Part shown: one piece after another, positions 25,274 to 34,911 of the stretch
Numbering within the stretch: the first letter of the stretch is position 1
Layout of the letters: every line of letters starts with the position of its first letter
Assembly: GCA_964541755.1 (NCBI GenBank)
Contig: CAZIRF010000010.1
Location: forward strand, 1 to 64,000
DNA: 64,000 nucleotides
Reading direction: 5' to 3'
Source: CAZIRF01 sp964541755
GTDB lineage: Bacteria; Spirochaetota; Spirochaetia; Treponematales; Breznakiellaceae
Program-made: the position numbers and the translations under genes
The notes under the pieces: generated by a model
Database searches by the model: none
Told to the model about the DNA's origin: nothing
Seen by the model: the letters and a program-made list of their open reading frames with translations, nothing else

Positions 25274-26461
25274 ATGAATATTGAAGTGTTGGACGATCGC
25301 TCTGCAAGTCCCACTGTCATCAAGGTGATAGGCGCCGGCGGCGGCGGTTCCAATGCGGTGAACCGCATGATCGACGCGGGCCTGCGGAATGTCCATTTTA
25401 TTGCAGCCAATACCGATCTCCAGGCGCTCGCCCAAAGCCAGGCCACTGTCAAGCTTGCGCTCGGGTCAAAGCTTACCGGAGGGCTTGGCGCCGGTGGCAA
25501 GCCGGAGGTGGGCGAGAAGGCCGCCCTTGAGGATGCCGAAAAGATAAAAGAGGCCCTCGATGGTGCCGACATGGTCTTTGTCACGGCGGGTATGGGTGGC
25601 GGTACCGGTACCGGATCGGCACCCATAATCGCGCAAATTGCCCGCGAGTTGGGGGCCCTTACTGTTGGGGTTGTCACCAAGCCCTTCGACTTTGAAGGGC
25701 GCTTCAAGATGAAGCTCGCTCTCGAGGGAATAGACAAGATGCGCCAATCGGTGGATACCCTCATTGTCATTCCCAATCAGCGCCTCATCTCGATAGTCGA
25801 CAAGAAGACGCCCATCAAGCAGGCTTTCATGAAGGCCGATGATATCCTTCGCCAAGGGGTGCAGGGTATTAGCGATCTCATCACGATTCCCGGGCTTATC
25901 AACATCGACTTCGCCGATGTCCGCACGACCATGGCCGGGCAGGGCGACGCCATTATGGGGATTGGTATTGGTCAGGGTGATAATCCTGCCAACATGGCGG
26001 CGACAAACGCCATTGCGAACCCTCTCCTTGAGGACAGCAATATTGATGGTGCCAAGAACATATTGGTCAGTGTTACCGGCGATGAAAATCTCTCCCTCTT
26101 CGATTTCGAGGAGGTGGTCAAGATGATCGGTGACAGTGCCGACAAAGACGCCCTTATCATAGCCGGCAGTACCACCGATCCCTCGATGGATGGCGAAGTG
26201 CGGGTAACGGTTATTGCGACGGGGTTTCAAACCTCCGATCGTGTTTCTGTCCCCGAGCCCAGCGATGAAAACGTTCGCAAAAAAGAGAGCGATTTTATCA
26301 GCCAGACCGAATGGCAGAAGATTACCGAGCATGCCCCCAATCCCAAAGAGTTTCTCTCGTATCGCAACTATCGCGATGATGATCTCGATGTCCCGACGGT
26401 TATGCGCGAACGGAAAGTGAGTGTTATGGCCGATGTCGCTCCGGGGGGACGGGAGCTGTGA
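25274..26461 (+). CDS. ftsZ: Cell division GTPase FtsZ
   Basis: Tubulin-like GTPase of 395 residues that forms the Z-ring. It has [14 protein letters not shown], the tubulin signature [10 protein letters not shown], the T7-loop region [11 protein letters not shown] and the interface helix [12 protein letters not shown]. After a variable linker, the conserved tail [12 protein letters not shown], the FtsA-binding peptide, lies about 16 residues before the end rather than at the very end. GGGGGG-rich sequence precedes the ATG. The 78-bp gap from ftsA contains a small CCGGCT/AGCCGG hairpin. The stop overlaps the next GTG (GTGA). Confidence 0.97.
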   Translation: MNIEVLDDRSASPTVIKVIGAGGGGSNAVNRMIDAGLRNVHFIAANTDLQALAQSQATVKLALGSKLTGGLGAGGKPEVGEKAALEDAEKIKEALDGADMVFVTAGMGGGTGTGSAPIIAQIARELGALTVGVVTKPFDFEGRFKMKLALEGIDKMRQSVDTLIVIPNQRLISIVDKKTPIKQAFMKADDILRQGVQGISDLITIPGLINIDFADVRTTMAGQGDAIMGIGIGQGDNPANMAATNAIANPLLEDSNIDGAKNILVSVTGDENLSLFDFEEVVKMIGDSADKDALIIAGSTTDPSMDGEVRVTVIATGFQTSDRVSVPEPSDENVRKKESDFISQTEWQKITEHAPNPKEFLSYRNYRDDDLDVPTVMRERKVSVMADVAPGGREL

Positions 26462-27369
26462 GCGCGAAGGGGACGCGGGCCTTGCTCGCTGCGTACAGGG
26501 CCAATCTCCTCGCTGTTGAACGCAAGTCGGCGTTGACAGTGGCGGCCTATGTCTACGAGCTCGACCGTTTCGTCCTCTGGCTCGACGAATCATCCCTGGA
26601 TCCCGCTCTTGCAAGTGCTGATGATCTCAATCGCTATCTCATGATGCGCAGTTCGGGCGGCTTGGACGCCCGTTCCCTGGCCAAGGGGATATCCGCCCTG
26701 CGCTCGTTTTTCCGATTCATTCTCGAAGAGGGGTTGAGACAGGATAATCCGGCGATGAGTCTCGAGCGCCCCAAGCCGGCACGTCGTCTGCCGCGAGTCA
26801 TGGATCAGACTGATGTAGATCGTCTTTTCGAATCGATCGATATCAGTACCCCCCGCGGTTTGAGAGACCGGGCTCTCTACGAACTCATGTACTCATCGGG
26901 ATTGAGGGTTTCCGAAGCGGTTGCCCTGGATCTTGGTGATATCGATTTTTCGCGGGCCCTTGTTCTCCTGCGTGGAAAGGGTTCGCGTGAACGCCTCGTT
27001 CCCTTCGGCTCCCCGGCCGAACACTGGCTCAAGCGGTATATTGCAGAGGCGCGACCCCGTTTGGCCTCGCGTAAACCGACCTCTGCCGTCTTTCTCAATC
27101 GCTCCGGGGATCGTCTGGGGCGCAAGGGGATCTGGAAAAACTACTCGCGTCTGTGTGCGGGTGCCGGGAGCGATACCCGTCTGCATACCCTTCGCCACAG
27201 CTTTGCGACCGAGCTTCTCCATGGGGGGCTCGACCTGCGATCGGTTCAGTCTCTTCTTGGGCACGCAGATCTCGTGACAACCCAAATATATACGCACGTA
27301 AATCCCGCCCAACTGAGGGAAGCCCATCGGGAATCCTTGCCGGTTCTCCTCGAGGAGCAGGTCCGATGA
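26458..27369 (+). CDS. xerD: Tyrosine recombinase, XerC/XerD type (first copy)
   Basis: A 303-residue site-specific recombinase with an N-terminal SAM-like core-binding domain and catalytic residues Arg in [12 protein letters not shown], Lys in [12 protein letters not shown], His-x-x-Arg in [13 protein letters not shown], His in [11 protein letters not shown] and the nucleophile Tyr in IYTHVNP. XerC/D act at dif to resolve chromosome dimers at division, which fits the direct coupling to ftsZ (4-bp overlap). A second Xer lies at 31.4 kb, so the two could be the usual pair; which is C and which is D is uncertain. Confidence 0.85.
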   Translation: MSAKGTRALLAAYRANLLAVERKSALTVAAYVYELDRFVLWLDESSLDPALASADDLNRYLMMRSSGGLDARSLAKGISALRSFFRFILEEGLRQDNPAMSLERPKPARRLPRVMDQTDVDRLFESIDISTPRGLRDRALYELMYSSGLRVSEAVALDLGDIDFSRALVLLRGKGSRERLVPFGSPAEHWLKRYIAEARPRLASRKPTSAVFLNRSGDRLGRKGIWKNYSRLCAGAGSDTRLHTLRHSFATELLHGGLDLRSVQSLLGHADLVTTQIYTHVNPAQLREAHRESLPVLLEEQVR

Positions 27370-27418
27370 AGCAGGCGTTTTTTCTGTCATCAGAGGCTGT
27401 ACTCAAAGGGAGGTTCTC

Positions 27419-28201
27419 ATGAAATCCACCGCACTTGTCGCCAAGAACCGTAATCGCGTACTTGCTTTTTTCATACTCGCCGCCCTCATTGCCCTCATTG
27501 TGGGGGGCTTGCGTTGGTATCGCGATCGTGATTACAAACGTCTGGCCCGTGAAATGAGCGGGATATCCCCGGATTCGGTATCGGTACACAGCATTGAGGA
27601 ATTGACCAGAGCGGCCCGCGAATATGAAAAAGCCCTTGCAGAACACGTGTATTTGGCCGAGCAAACGGGGCTCTATTGGAAGTTCCTGGGTACCCGCTAC
27701 GCAGAGAAGGGGATGCACCTTTTGGCTCTCGAAGCCTTTGACAAAGCCCTTACCTACTATCCGGAGGATCCTTCACTCCTGTATCTTTCCGCGGTGAGCG
27801 CAGGAAACCTCGCGAAGGCACAGGTTTCACTGGGAGAGGATACCTCTGCTGCTGTCGAGGAGCGTGAAAGAGATAAGTGGTTGTCGCTGGCCGAGCGCAG
27901 TGCCCGACGGGCTGTCGAGTTGAGTCCCGATTATGCCCGGGCCCGCTACCTGTTGGCGGTTCTGTATTCATTCGAGCTCAATCAACCCTTGGAAGCATTG
28001 ACGGAAATCGAACAGTACCTGGCCCTGCGCACCCGCGATATTGACGGCCTTTTCGTCAAGGCCCGGGCGCTGTACATGCTCTCGCGCTTTGACGAAGCCC
28101 TCGAAGTCTATGAGGTCATTATGGCCAGTTCCCGCTCGGAGGCCCGCCGTAAGGAGGCCGAGGAGAACTATCGCTTTATTCGGGAGGAACTGTATGATTG
28201 A
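27419..28201 (+). CDS. Membrane-anchored TPR protein
   Basis: A 260-residue protein with one N-terminal membrane helix (about 15-33, AFFILAALIALIVGG) and tetratricopeptide-like helices, including YWKFLGTRYAEKGMHLLALEAFDKALTYYPEDP, AVELSPDYARARYLLAVLY and LFVKARALYMLSRFDEALEVYEVI. The repeats face the cytoplasm or periplasm depending on orientation, which I cannot determine; the RWYRDRDYKR after the helix favours a cytoplasmic C-terminus. GGGAGG precedes the ATG. It overlaps dprA by 8 bp. Function is unknown; a scaffold role near FtsZ is speculation. Confidence 0.75.
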   Translation: MKSTALVAKNRNRVLAFFILAALIALIVGGLRWYRDRDYKRLAREMSGISPDSVSVHSIEELTRAAREYEKALAEHVYLAEQTGLYWKFLGTRYAEKGMHLLALEAFDKALTYYPEDPSLLYLSAVSAGNLAKAQVSLGEDTSAAVEERERDKWLSLAERSARRAVELSPDYARARYLLAVLYSFELNQPLEALTEIEQYLALRTRDIDGLFVKARALYMLSRFDEALEVYEVIMASSRSEARRKEAEENYRFIREELYD

Positions 28202-29222
28202 TCAGGGCCTGCTGAAATCTCGCATGGTACTTCTTCGCCTCCCGAACCTCTCGTATCCACAGCGCAAGGCGCTGTATAAAACCTTGGGCGCGGGGAAGGA
28301 AATCGACCATGAACGCCTGCGCAAGGCAGTATCGTGTGAATCAATGCTCGATGCAGCCTTCAGGCAGGCCGAGGCAGACATTCGTGCCCTTGAGCGCGGA
28401 CGTATTCGAACCCTTTGGTTGGGTGAAGACGGGTATCCCCCACTCTTGAAAGAGATTTCCGATCCCCCTCTCGCACTCTTTGTGCGGGGGACGCTTCCCG
28501 ACGCATCACTCGATCCGGTGGCGATTGTGGGAACCAGACAGCCCTCGGCATTGGGGATTGCCGAGGCTCGACGCTTTGGGCGGGAATGCGCGGAACGGGG
28601 ACTCCCCTGTGTGTCCGGTCTTGCCTTGGGTATAGACGCGTGGGCCCATCGCGGGTACCTTGAGGCCGCCGGATCGGCACTGGCCGTACTGGGACATGGC
28701 CTCGACATGGTCTATCCCCCCTCCAATCGTTCTCTGGCACGCAGAATCCTGGAGACTGGCGGGGCCCTGGTATCAGAGTATCTGCCGGGGATTCCGGCCT
28801 GGAAGTGGCATTTTCCCGCCCGGAATCGTATTATAAGCGGGCTCTCCCGTGGGGTGATTATTGTAGATGCCCCGCAGCGTTCCGGGTCTCTTATAACCGC
28901 CGATTACGCCCTTGATCAAGGGCGTGATGTCTGGGTGTCGGGGGCAATGGTCGATAGTATGTCGTCGCCCGATTCCCCCCGCGGGGCGTTTGTACGGTCG
29001 GAGGGGGTGTTGCACTTGTTCGACCAAGGGGCCCGCGCGCTCTCATCGATAGATGAAGTACTTGTTGATTGGGGAATGACCCCGCCTGAATTGACGTCGC
29101 GCGAGCCTGTAGCCGCACTCGGCGAAGCCGGGACCGCTTCCCTCGCGGGTCTCGAGCTTGCACGAGCCCTTTCCGCTGACCTCTGTGGCGGAAATCAGGA
29201 TTCAAAAATCGGGCATTCATAG
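28194..29222 (+). CDS. dprA: DNA-processing protein DprA (Smf)
   Basis: Loads RecA onto incoming single-stranded DNA in competent bacteria; it is also found widely in species not known to be competent. The 342-residue protein has an N-terminal helical domain and the Rossmann-like DprA core: VAIVGTRQPSALG, SGLALGIDAWAHRGYLEA, LGHGLDMVYPPSN, FPARNRIISGLSRGVIIVDA and GSLITADYALDQGR. The ATG at 28194 follows GGGAGG inside the TPR gene end; the open frame extends further upstream without homology. The last codons (DSKIGHS, stop) match the dispersed 3'-end repeat seen elsewhere, replacing any typical C-terminus. Confidence 0.93.
   Translation: MIDQGLLKSRMVLLRLPNLSYPQRKALYKTLGAGKEIDHERLRKAVSCESMLDAAFRQAEADIRALERGRIRTLWLGEDGYPPLLKEISDPPLALFVRGTLPDASLDPVAIVGTRQPSALGIAEARRFGRECAERGLPCVSGLALGIDAWAHRGYLEAAGSALAVLGHGLDMVYPPSNRSLARRILETGGALVSEYLPGIPAWKWHFPARNRIISGLSRGVIIVDAPQRSGSLITADYALDQGRDVWVSGAMVDSMSSPDSPRGAFVRSEGVLHLFDQGARALSSIDEVLVDWGMTPPELTSREPVAALGEAGTASLAGLELARALSADLCGGNQDSKIGHS
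29201..29217. repeat. Dispersed 3'-end repeat core at the end of dprA
   Basis: TTCAAAAATCGGGCATT matches the minus-strand element TTCAAAAATCGGACACT at 8189-8207 in 15 of 17 positions and resembles the copy at 15325-15360. As in the GH26 gene, it encodes the last residues before a stop codon. Confidence 0.45.
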
Positions 29223-29284
29223 TAGAGGGAATGCGTTCACCACGGGGTGTACGGAACAGACTATCAGCATTGACAGGAGTTGTG

Positions 29285-31441
29285 ATGGCTGGCGAGAAGA
29301 CGACGACAAAAAAAACGGCAACGAAGAAGTCCAAGGCCAAGAAAAAGGTTCTCGTCATAGTCGAGAGCCCCGCGAAGGCCAAAACCATCGAGAAGTACCT
29401 GGGCGCAAAGTATACGGTCAAGGCCTCGATGGGACATCTTATCGATTTGCCCAAATCGCGCATTGCCATCGATACCGAGCACGGCTTCGAACCGGAGTAC
29501 ATAACGGTGCGGGGGCGGGCAAAGTTGCTCAAGGAACTTCAGGGTGATGCCAAAAAGGCAGAGGCCGTGTACCTGGCAAGTGATAATGACCGCGAGGGTG
29601 AGGCCATCGCCTGGCACTTGGGCAACGCGATTCACTCAAAGGCGCCCGATGTCCCCATAAAGCGCATTGTGTTCAACGAGATAACCCCCGTAGCCATCAA
29701 GCAGGCGGTTGCAAACCCCGGGGAGCTCGAGGTCAACAAGGTAAACGCCCAAAAGGCCCGCCGTGTACTCGATCGTCTGGTGGGGTACAACCTGTCGCCG
29801 CTCCTGTGGAAGAAAGTGAAGAACGGCCTCTCTGCGGGGCGCGTACAGTCGGTGGCGTTACGGCTCATCTGCGAGCGCGAAAAAGAGGTCGAGTCCTTCA
29901 TTCCGGAAGAGTACTGGACCCTCGACGCGGATTTTCGCAAGGGACGCGCCCACTTCACCGCACAGCTGGTCTCCTGGTTGGGTGAAAAGGCCGATTTGCG
30001 CAACGAAGAATCGGTACGTGATATAATGGAAAAGATCGAGGGGCTTTCCTGTATGGTGAGCGACATTCGGGAATCGGACAAGATGATCAAGCCGAAACCC
30101 CCGTTCACAACCTCAAAACTCCAGCAAATGGCCGCAAACAGACTGGGGTTCACGAGCAAGAAGACCATGCAGATAGCCCAGCAGCTGTATGAGGGCGTCA
30201 ACATCGGGTCAAGCCGCCTTGGTTTGATAACCTACATGCGTACCGACTCGGTGCGCATTTCACCTACGGCGATGGAAGAGGTTCGCACTTGGATACAAGA
30301 GCAACATCCTGCCGAGCTGCCGCCGGAGGGCCAGGTTTATACGGTCGAGAAGAAGGCGCAGGATGCGCACGAAGCCATCAGACCTACCTATGTTACCCAT
30401 ACCCCCGATTCGGTCAAAGACCACCTTTCGCGCGACCAGCTGCGCCTGTACAGTCTTATCTGGGAGCGCTTTGTCGCCAGCCAGATGACTCCCGCCCGTT
30501 CGCGCACGGTGAGTCTTGATATCAGTGCCGGAGAGGCAATCTTTCGTATTTCCGGCTCCCGACTCGTGGAAAAGGGTTTTTACAAGGTTGTTAAAACCCT
30601 CTCTTCCAAGGACGAGCGGGAGAGCCCGCTGCCTCCATTGAGCGTTGGCGAGGTCCTTGATCTGGAGACTTTCCATCCGGAACAGCACTTCACCCAGGGC
30701 CCCGCCCGGTATACAGACGCTTCCATTGTAAAGATACTCGAAGAGAAGGGCATCGGGCGGCCATCGACCTATGCCCCCATCATATCGGTCCTCCTCGACC
30801 GTTATTATGTGAGCCGCTCGAATCGCCAGCTCGTTCCAACCCTTCTGGGGCGCCTTATAAACGATATGCTTGTCGAATACTTCCCTACAATCGTGGATGC
30901 TTCGTTCACGGCCGGGATGGAGGACAAGCTCGACCAAGTCGAAGATGACAAGATCGCTTGGCAGGACATGATAGGCGAGTTCTTCGGTCCCTTTCACAAG
31001 CGGGTTGAAGAGGTCTCCCTTACACTCGAGTCCTGGAAGGGCTCCTTGGACGAAAGCACCGATTACGTCTGTGAAAAGTGCGGGCGCCCAATGGTCAAGA
31101 AGCTGGGTCGCTTTGGGTATTTCCTGGCTTGTTCCGGCTTCCCGGAGTGTCGTTCCACGCGGTCCATACCCCTTGCCCGATGTCCACGTCCCGGTTGTGA
31201 CGGTGAAATCGTCGCCCGAAAGACCAAGGGCCGCGGCAAGGAGTTCTACGGATGTACGCGCTACCCGGAATGCGATTTTATCACCCATTTCAAGCCGACA
31301 GATTCAAACTGCCCGAAGTGCGGGCAGTTCCTTGTCGAGAAATATGACAAGAAACATGGCAGCCATAAAATCTGTATAAATCCCGACTGTGATTGGCTGC
31401 ACAGTCCGGAAGAAGAGGGAGTCAATGACGGCGAACAGTGA
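29285..31441 (+). CDS. topA: DNA topoisomerase I (type IA)
   Basis: Relaxes negative supercoils by cutting one DNA strand. The 718-residue protein begins with a Lys/Thr-rich tail, then a TOPRIM domain (VIVESPAKAKTIEKYL, ASDNDREGEAIAWHL), and has the active-site Tyr in LGLITYMRTDS. The C-terminus carries three four-Cys zinc motifs (CEKCGRP...CSGFPEC, CPRPGC...CTRYPEC, CPKCGQ...CINPDC). ATG 29285 follows AGGAG at 29274-29278; an in-frame candidate further upstream lacks support. It overlaps the second xer gene by 17 bp. Confidence 0.97.
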   Translation: MAGEKTTTKKTATKKSKAKKKVLVIVESPAKAKTIEKYLGAKYTVKASMGHLIDLPKSRIAIDTEHGFEPEYITVRGRAKLLKELQGDAKKAEAVYLASDNDREGEAIAWHLGNAIHSKAPDVPIKRIVFNEITPVAIKQAVANPGELEVNKVNAQKARRVLDRLVGYNLSPLLWKKVKNGLSAGRVQSVALRLICEREKEVESFIPEEYWTLDADFRKGRAHFTAQLVSWLGEKADLRNEESVRDIMEKIEGLSCMVSDIRESDKMIKPKPPFTTSKLQQMAANRLGFTSKKTMQIAQQLYEGVNIGSSRLGLITYMRTDSVRISPTAMEEVRTWIQEQHPAELPPEGQVYTVEKKAQDAHEAIRPTYVTHTPDSVKDHLSRDQLRLYSLIWERFVASQMTPARSRTVSLDISAGEAIFRISGSRLVEKGFYKVVKTLSSKDERESPLPPLSVGEVLDLETFHPEQHFTQGPARYTDASIVKILEEKGIGRPSTYAPIISVLLDRYYVSRSNRQLVPTLLGRLINDMLVEYFPTIVDASFTAGMEDKLDQVEDDKIAWQDMIGEFFGPFHKRVEEVSLTLESWKGSLDESTDYVCEKCGRPMVKKLGRFGYFLACSGFPECRSTRSIPLARCPRPGCDGEIVARKTKGRGKEFYGCTRYPECDFITHFKPTDSNCPKCGQFLVEKYDKKHGSHKICINPDCDWLHSPEEEGVNDGEQ

Positions 31442-32330
31442 GGCGTGGCTTGAATACCTGCGTCGCATGCGGGGTCTTTCCCCGGCGACCATCCTCTCGT
31501 ATCGACATGATCTGACGCTCTTTTGCGAGCACTGCGGGGCCGCTGGTGTCGAACCCGATGCCGCAACACGATCGGATGTGCGCGCCTTTATCGCCTACTT
31601 GAGCGATTGCCGTTCATCGGCACGCAGCATCAACCGGGCCCTCGCCTCCATTCGCGGATACTTTCGCTACCTAGTGCGTTTCGGCCTGCGTGGTGACAAT
31701 CCGGCAGAGGGCTTGCACAACCTCAAGACCGACCAACGCGTCCCCAATTTCCTGTGGGAAGGCGATATGGCGCGGCTGGCCGAACGGAGCGGGGAGGGCG
31801 GGCTCTGGCCCCTGCGCGATCAAGCCCTGGTCTTGGCCATTTATTCTTCGGGCTTGCGCGTCTCGGAGGCCATGTCCCTTACCCTTTCGAGGCTCGAGCG
31901 CGGCTACAGCGGGGCCCGGGTCGTGGGAAAGGGAAACCGCGAGCGGGTTGTCTTTTTTTCTGCCGAAGCGAGCGCGGCCATAGCCGCCTGGATACCCGCC
32001 CGGGCAAGTCGCATCCCCGCCGAAGAGGCGCACGAGTATCTTTTCATCAACCAGCGGGGGGCTCCCCTTACGGCGCGGGGCTTTCGCTGGATACTCGACT
32101 ACTACACCCGCGACTTGGACCTTTCGATGAGCGTTTCGCCCCACGCTCTGCGGCACAGCTTTGCGACACACCTTGTGAACGCCGGCTGCGATATCCGCCT
32201 TGTGCAGGAGATGTTGGGGCATGCCAGCTTGTCGACGACCCAGCGCTACGCACACATAGACATGGAGCGTCTCAAGACCCTCTATGCCAAAGCCCATCCT
32301 CACAGTGGAAGAAGGAAGACACCGTCATGA
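31425..32330 (+). CDS. xerC: Tyrosine recombinase, XerC/XerD type (second copy)
   Basis: A 301-residue integrase-family protein with all catalytic residues: Arg in [12 protein letters not shown], Lys in [12 protein letters not shown], His-x-x-Arg in [12 protein letters not shown], His in [10 protein letters not shown] and Tyr in RYAHID. It probably pairs with the first Xer to act at the chromosomal dif site. It lies immediately before hslVU, a xer-hslV-hslU order also common in Gram-positive genomes (codV-hslV-hslU), which supports the XerC name. ATG 31425 follows GAGGGAG inside the end of topA; the end overlaps hslV by 4 bp. Confidence 0.87.
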   Translation: MTANSEAWLEYLRRMRGLSPATILSYRHDLTLFCEHCGAAGVEPDAATRSDVRAFIAYLSDCRSSARSINRALASIRGYFRYLVRFGLRGDNPAEGLHNLKTDQRVPNFLWEGDMARLAERSGEGGLWPLRDQALVLAIYSSGLRVSEAMSLTLSRLERGYSGARVVGKGNRERVVFFSAEASAAIAAWIPARASRIPAEEAHEYLFINQRGAPLTARGFRWILDYYTRDLDLSMSVSPHALRHSFATHLVNAGCDIRLVQEMLGHASLSTTQRYAHIDMERLKTLYAKAHPHSGRRKTPS

Positions 32331-32875
32331 AAATTCGCAGTACTACCGTTTTGGCCGTGCGCCATGGCGGGAAAGTCGCCATGGCCGGAGACGGTCAGGT
32401 GACCGCCGGCAATACCGTCATGAAGAACAACGCCCGCAAGGTGCGGCGCATGTACGACGGCAAGGTCCTCTCTGGCTTTGCCGGCGCCACCGCCGATGCC
32501 TTTACCCTTTTCGAGCGCTTCGAGGCCAAGCTCAAGGAATATTCGGGGGATCTCGCCCGCGCCGCCGTCGAATTGGCCAAGGACTGGCGAACCGACCGCG
32601 CCCTGCGGCGCCTCGAAGCGATGCTCCTGGTCGCCGACAGCGAGCGCACTCTTTTGATCTCCGGTACCGGGGATGTTATCGAGCCGGCCGGCAGTGCCCT
32701 GGCGATAGGCTCCGGCGGGAACTATGCCTATGCATCCGCCCTGGCCTACCTGGATGCCTGCGAGAACAACGGCCTTGAGATGAGCGCCGCCGACATTGCC
32801 CGTAAGAGCCTGTCCATCGCGGGGGATATCTGCATTTACACCAACGATCACATAACCCTCGAGGAGATAGGCTGA
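32327..32875 (+). CDS. hslV: ATP-dependent protease subunit HslV
   Basis: Proteasome-like Ntn-hydrolase of 182 residues that forms a double hexamer and degrades proteins unfolded by HslU. Cleavage of the short propeptide MKIRS would expose Thr of [21 protein letters not shown] as nucleophile. The conserved [24 protein letters not shown] and [17 protein letters not shown] stretches are present. ATG 32327 overlaps the xerC stop (ATGA) behind GAAGGAAG. hslU starts at its last base. Confidence 0.96.
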   Translation: MKIRSTTVLAVRHGGKVAMAGDGQVTAGNTVMKNNARKVRRMYDGKVLSGFAGATADAFTLFERFEAKLKEYSGDLARAAVELAKDWRTDRALRRLEAMLLVADSERTLLISGTGDVIEPAGSALAIGSGGNYAYASALAYLDACENNGLEMSAADIARKSLSIAGDICIYTNDHITLEEIG

Positions 32876-34389
32876 TGGACATCCTCAAACTGGACGATCT
32901 TACCCCCAGGCAGATAGTCGAGGAACTCGACCGCTACATCGTTGGCCAGAAAAAGGCCAAGCGGGCGGTCGCTGTTGCCCTGCGAAACCGTATCCGCCGC
33001 CTGCGTCTGCCCCAAGAGGTTCAGGACGATATCACCCCGAAAAACATACTCATGATTGGCCCCACCGGCGTCGGCAAAACCGAAATCGCCCGGCGCCTGG
33101 CCAAGTTGTCGAACGCGCCCTTTATCAAGGTCGAAGCGACCAAGTATACCGAGGTTGGCTACGTGGGGCGCGACGTCGAATCGATGATTCGCGACCTCAT
33201 GAGCGCCGGCGTCCAGATGGTCAAACAGGCCCTGGAATCGGGGGTGCGCGAGGAGGCCGAGCGCCGCGCCGAAGAGGCCCTGTTGGATTTGCTCCTTCCG
33301 GGCAGCAAGCCCAAGAAACCCGCCGGAACCGCCCTTGGCAGCATCTTCCAGGGCCTGCGTCCCGGCACTCCGGGCGGCGCAGCTCCGGCGGCCGCGGCGG
33401 CGGCCGCGGCAGAGGCCTCTTCATCCGACCCTACCGGACACGCCATAGTCCCGTCGGATACCGCTGAATCTGCTCCAGCCGCCGAAGAGCCCGCGCGGGA
33501 GGCAAGCAATGACACCCGCGAGAAGTTCCGCCAGATGCTCCGTTCGGGGGCGCTGGACGAGCGCAGCGTGGAGGTGAGTGCACCCCCCGGCGGCGGCATG
33601 CCGTCTTTCGAGGTATTCGCCGGCTCATCAATCGAGGACCTTGAGTCGAGCATCTCCGGCCTTGCCGGCATGTTGGGCGGGCGCAACAAGAAGAAACTCG
33701 TGAAGGTGCCGCGGGCGCGCGAAATCCTCATACAGGAAGAATCCGAAAAGCTTATCGACCGCGAGCGGGTCGCCGACGAGGCGCGCCGCCTCGTGCAGGA
33801 GCGTGGCATCGTCTTCCTCGACGAGATCGACAAGATTGCCAGCAAGTCCGACCGCAGCGGATCCGGCGAGGTCTCCCGCGAGGGGGTCCAGCGCGACATC
33901 CTGCCCATTGTCGAGGGTTCGACCGTCAACACGAAGTGGGGGCCGGTGGATACCACCCACATCCTCTTTATCGCGGCGGGGGCCTTCAATCTCTCGAAGC
34001 CCTCCGATTTGATTCCGGAATTACAGGGGCGCTTTCCCCTGCGTGTGGAGCTTGAGTCCCTGGGCAAGGAGGATTTCCTTCGCATCCTCACCGAGCCGGA
34101 GAACTCCCTCACCCGCCAGTACCACGACCTTCTTGCTACCGAAGGGGTGGAAATAAGCTTTGATACCGAAGCGATTGAAGCCTTGGCCGCGATGGCGGCC
34201 GAAGTGAATGCCAAGCTCGAGAATATCGGGGCGCGCCGCTTGCATACCATCATGGAGACCCTCCTCGAGGAGCTCTCCTTCGAGGCGAGCGATATCGCCC
34301 CTGCGAAGGTGCCGATAACGGCCGCCTATGTGTCGGAGCGTCTGTCCTCCTTGGCTGTGAACCAGGATTTGGGGCGCTACATGCTCTAA
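32875..34389 (+). CDS. hslU: ATP-dependent protease ATPase subunit HslU with long I-domain insert
   Basis: AAA+ unfoldase partner of HslV. The 504-residue protein has the DDLTPRQIVEELDRYIVGQ N-terminus, Walker A GPTGVGKTEIARRL, pore motif region YTEVGYVGRDVESM, Walker B GIVFLDEIDKIA, and a sensor-2 region GARRLHTIMETLLE. It ends in DLGRYML, the tail that inserts into HslV. It is about 50-60 residues longer than usual because the I-domain (about 140-220) contains an Ala/Pro/Ser-rich stretch with nine Ala codons in near succession, probably a disordered loop. Coupled to hslV by TGATG overlap. Confidence 0.96.
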   Translation: MDILKLDDLTPRQIVEELDRYIVGQKKAKRAVAVALRNRIRRLRLPQEVQDDITPKNILMIGPTGVGKTEIARRLAKLSNAPFIKVEATKYTEVGYVGRDVESMIRDLMSAGVQMVKQALESGVREEAERRAEEALLDLLLPGSKPKKPAGTALGSIFQGLRPGTPGGAAPAAAAAAAAEASSSDPTGHAIVPSDTAESAPAAEEPAREASNDTREKFRQMLRSGALDERSVEVSAPPGGGMPSFEVFAGSSIEDLESSISGLAGMLGGRNKKKLVKVPRAREILIQEESEKLIDRERVADEARRLVQERGIVFLDEIDKIASKSDRSGSGEVSREGVQRDILPIVEGSTVNTKWGPVDTTHILFIAAGAFNLSKPSDLIPELQGRFPLRVELESLGKEDFLRILTEPENSLTRQYHDLLATEGVEISFDTEAIEALAAMAAEVNAKLENIGARRLHTIMETLLEELSFEASDIAPAKVPITAAYVSERLSSLAVNQDLGRYML

Positions 34390-34406
34390 GGTGCGGGGAT
34401 GAGTGC

Positions 34407-34434
34407 TAAACGCGAGAGGGAAAGTGGCCGATAA
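34407..34434 (+). promoter_or_regulatory. Candidate sigma-28 (FliA/WhiG-type) promoter before flgB
   Basis: TAAA at 34407-34410, a 16-nt spacer and an exact GCCGATAA at 34427-34434. The enterobacterial FliA consensus is TAAA-N15-GCCGATAA, so the spacer is one base long. It is in the 71-bp gap between hslU and flgB, the only sizeable gap before the flagellar genes. Transcription would start about 20 bases before the flgB start codon. Confidence 0.6.
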
Positions 34435-34460
34435 GACTGTAAGGAAGAGGTACAAGACTG

Positions 34461-34883
34461 ATGAAGATAGCCAATGATTTTACCAAGACAGTGGATATTC
34501 TCCATCGCGCCATGGACGCGAGCACCGTACGGCGGGAGGTCATAGCCAACAACATGGCTAATGCCGTCGTACCCAATTACAAGCGGACGGTCGTCAACTT
34601 CGAGAGCCAGCTCAAGAAGGCCCTCGACAGTGAAAAGACCCGTCCTGCGCTGTCCCTGGCCCTCACCAACGAGAAGCACATACCCAATTGGCGCGCGATG
34701 GACTATCAGAAGGTCGAACCCCGTCGGGTTCTTGACTATGTGACGACGGCAAAGGCCAACGGAAACAACGTCGACATCGAGGAAGAATCGATGCTCTCCA
34801 TGCAGAACCAGCTCATGTATATCCTGCTGGCCCAGGCCCAGACCTTCCAGTTCGGGCAGCTCAACCTCGTGCTCCGCTCGTAG
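34461..34883 (+). CDS. flgB: Flagellar basal-body rod protein FlgB
   Basis: Proximal rod component of the periplasmic flagellum, 140 residues. The N-terminal helix and rod signature (ILHRAMDASTVRREVIANNMANAVVPNYKR) and the C-terminal helix (EEESMLSMQNQLMYILLAQ) are typical of the family; it lacks a cleaved signal because rod proteins leave through the flagellar export apparatus. GGAAGAGG lies upstream of the ATG. It is the first gene of the basal-body series, and flgC follows after 28 bp. Confidence 0.95.
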   Translation: MKIANDFTKTVDILHRAMDASTVRREVIANNMANAVVPNYKRTVVNFESQLKKALDSEKTRPALSLALTNEKHIPNWRAMDYQKVEPRRVLDYVTTAKANGNNVDIEEESMLSMQNQLMYILLAQAQTFQFGQLNLVLRS

Positions 34884-34911
34884 CCGACACGCGCAATAAA
34901 GGAGATTTGAT

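Noticed and set aside
31754..32326. N-terminal extension of HslV over the xerC gene
   Set aside because: HslV homology and the autoprocessing Thr begin right after ATG 32327; the extension is a shadow of xerC.
33159..34253. 364-codon open frame on the minus strand
   Set aside because: Antisense shadow of hslU, Ser/Arg-rich and without any recognisable domain.
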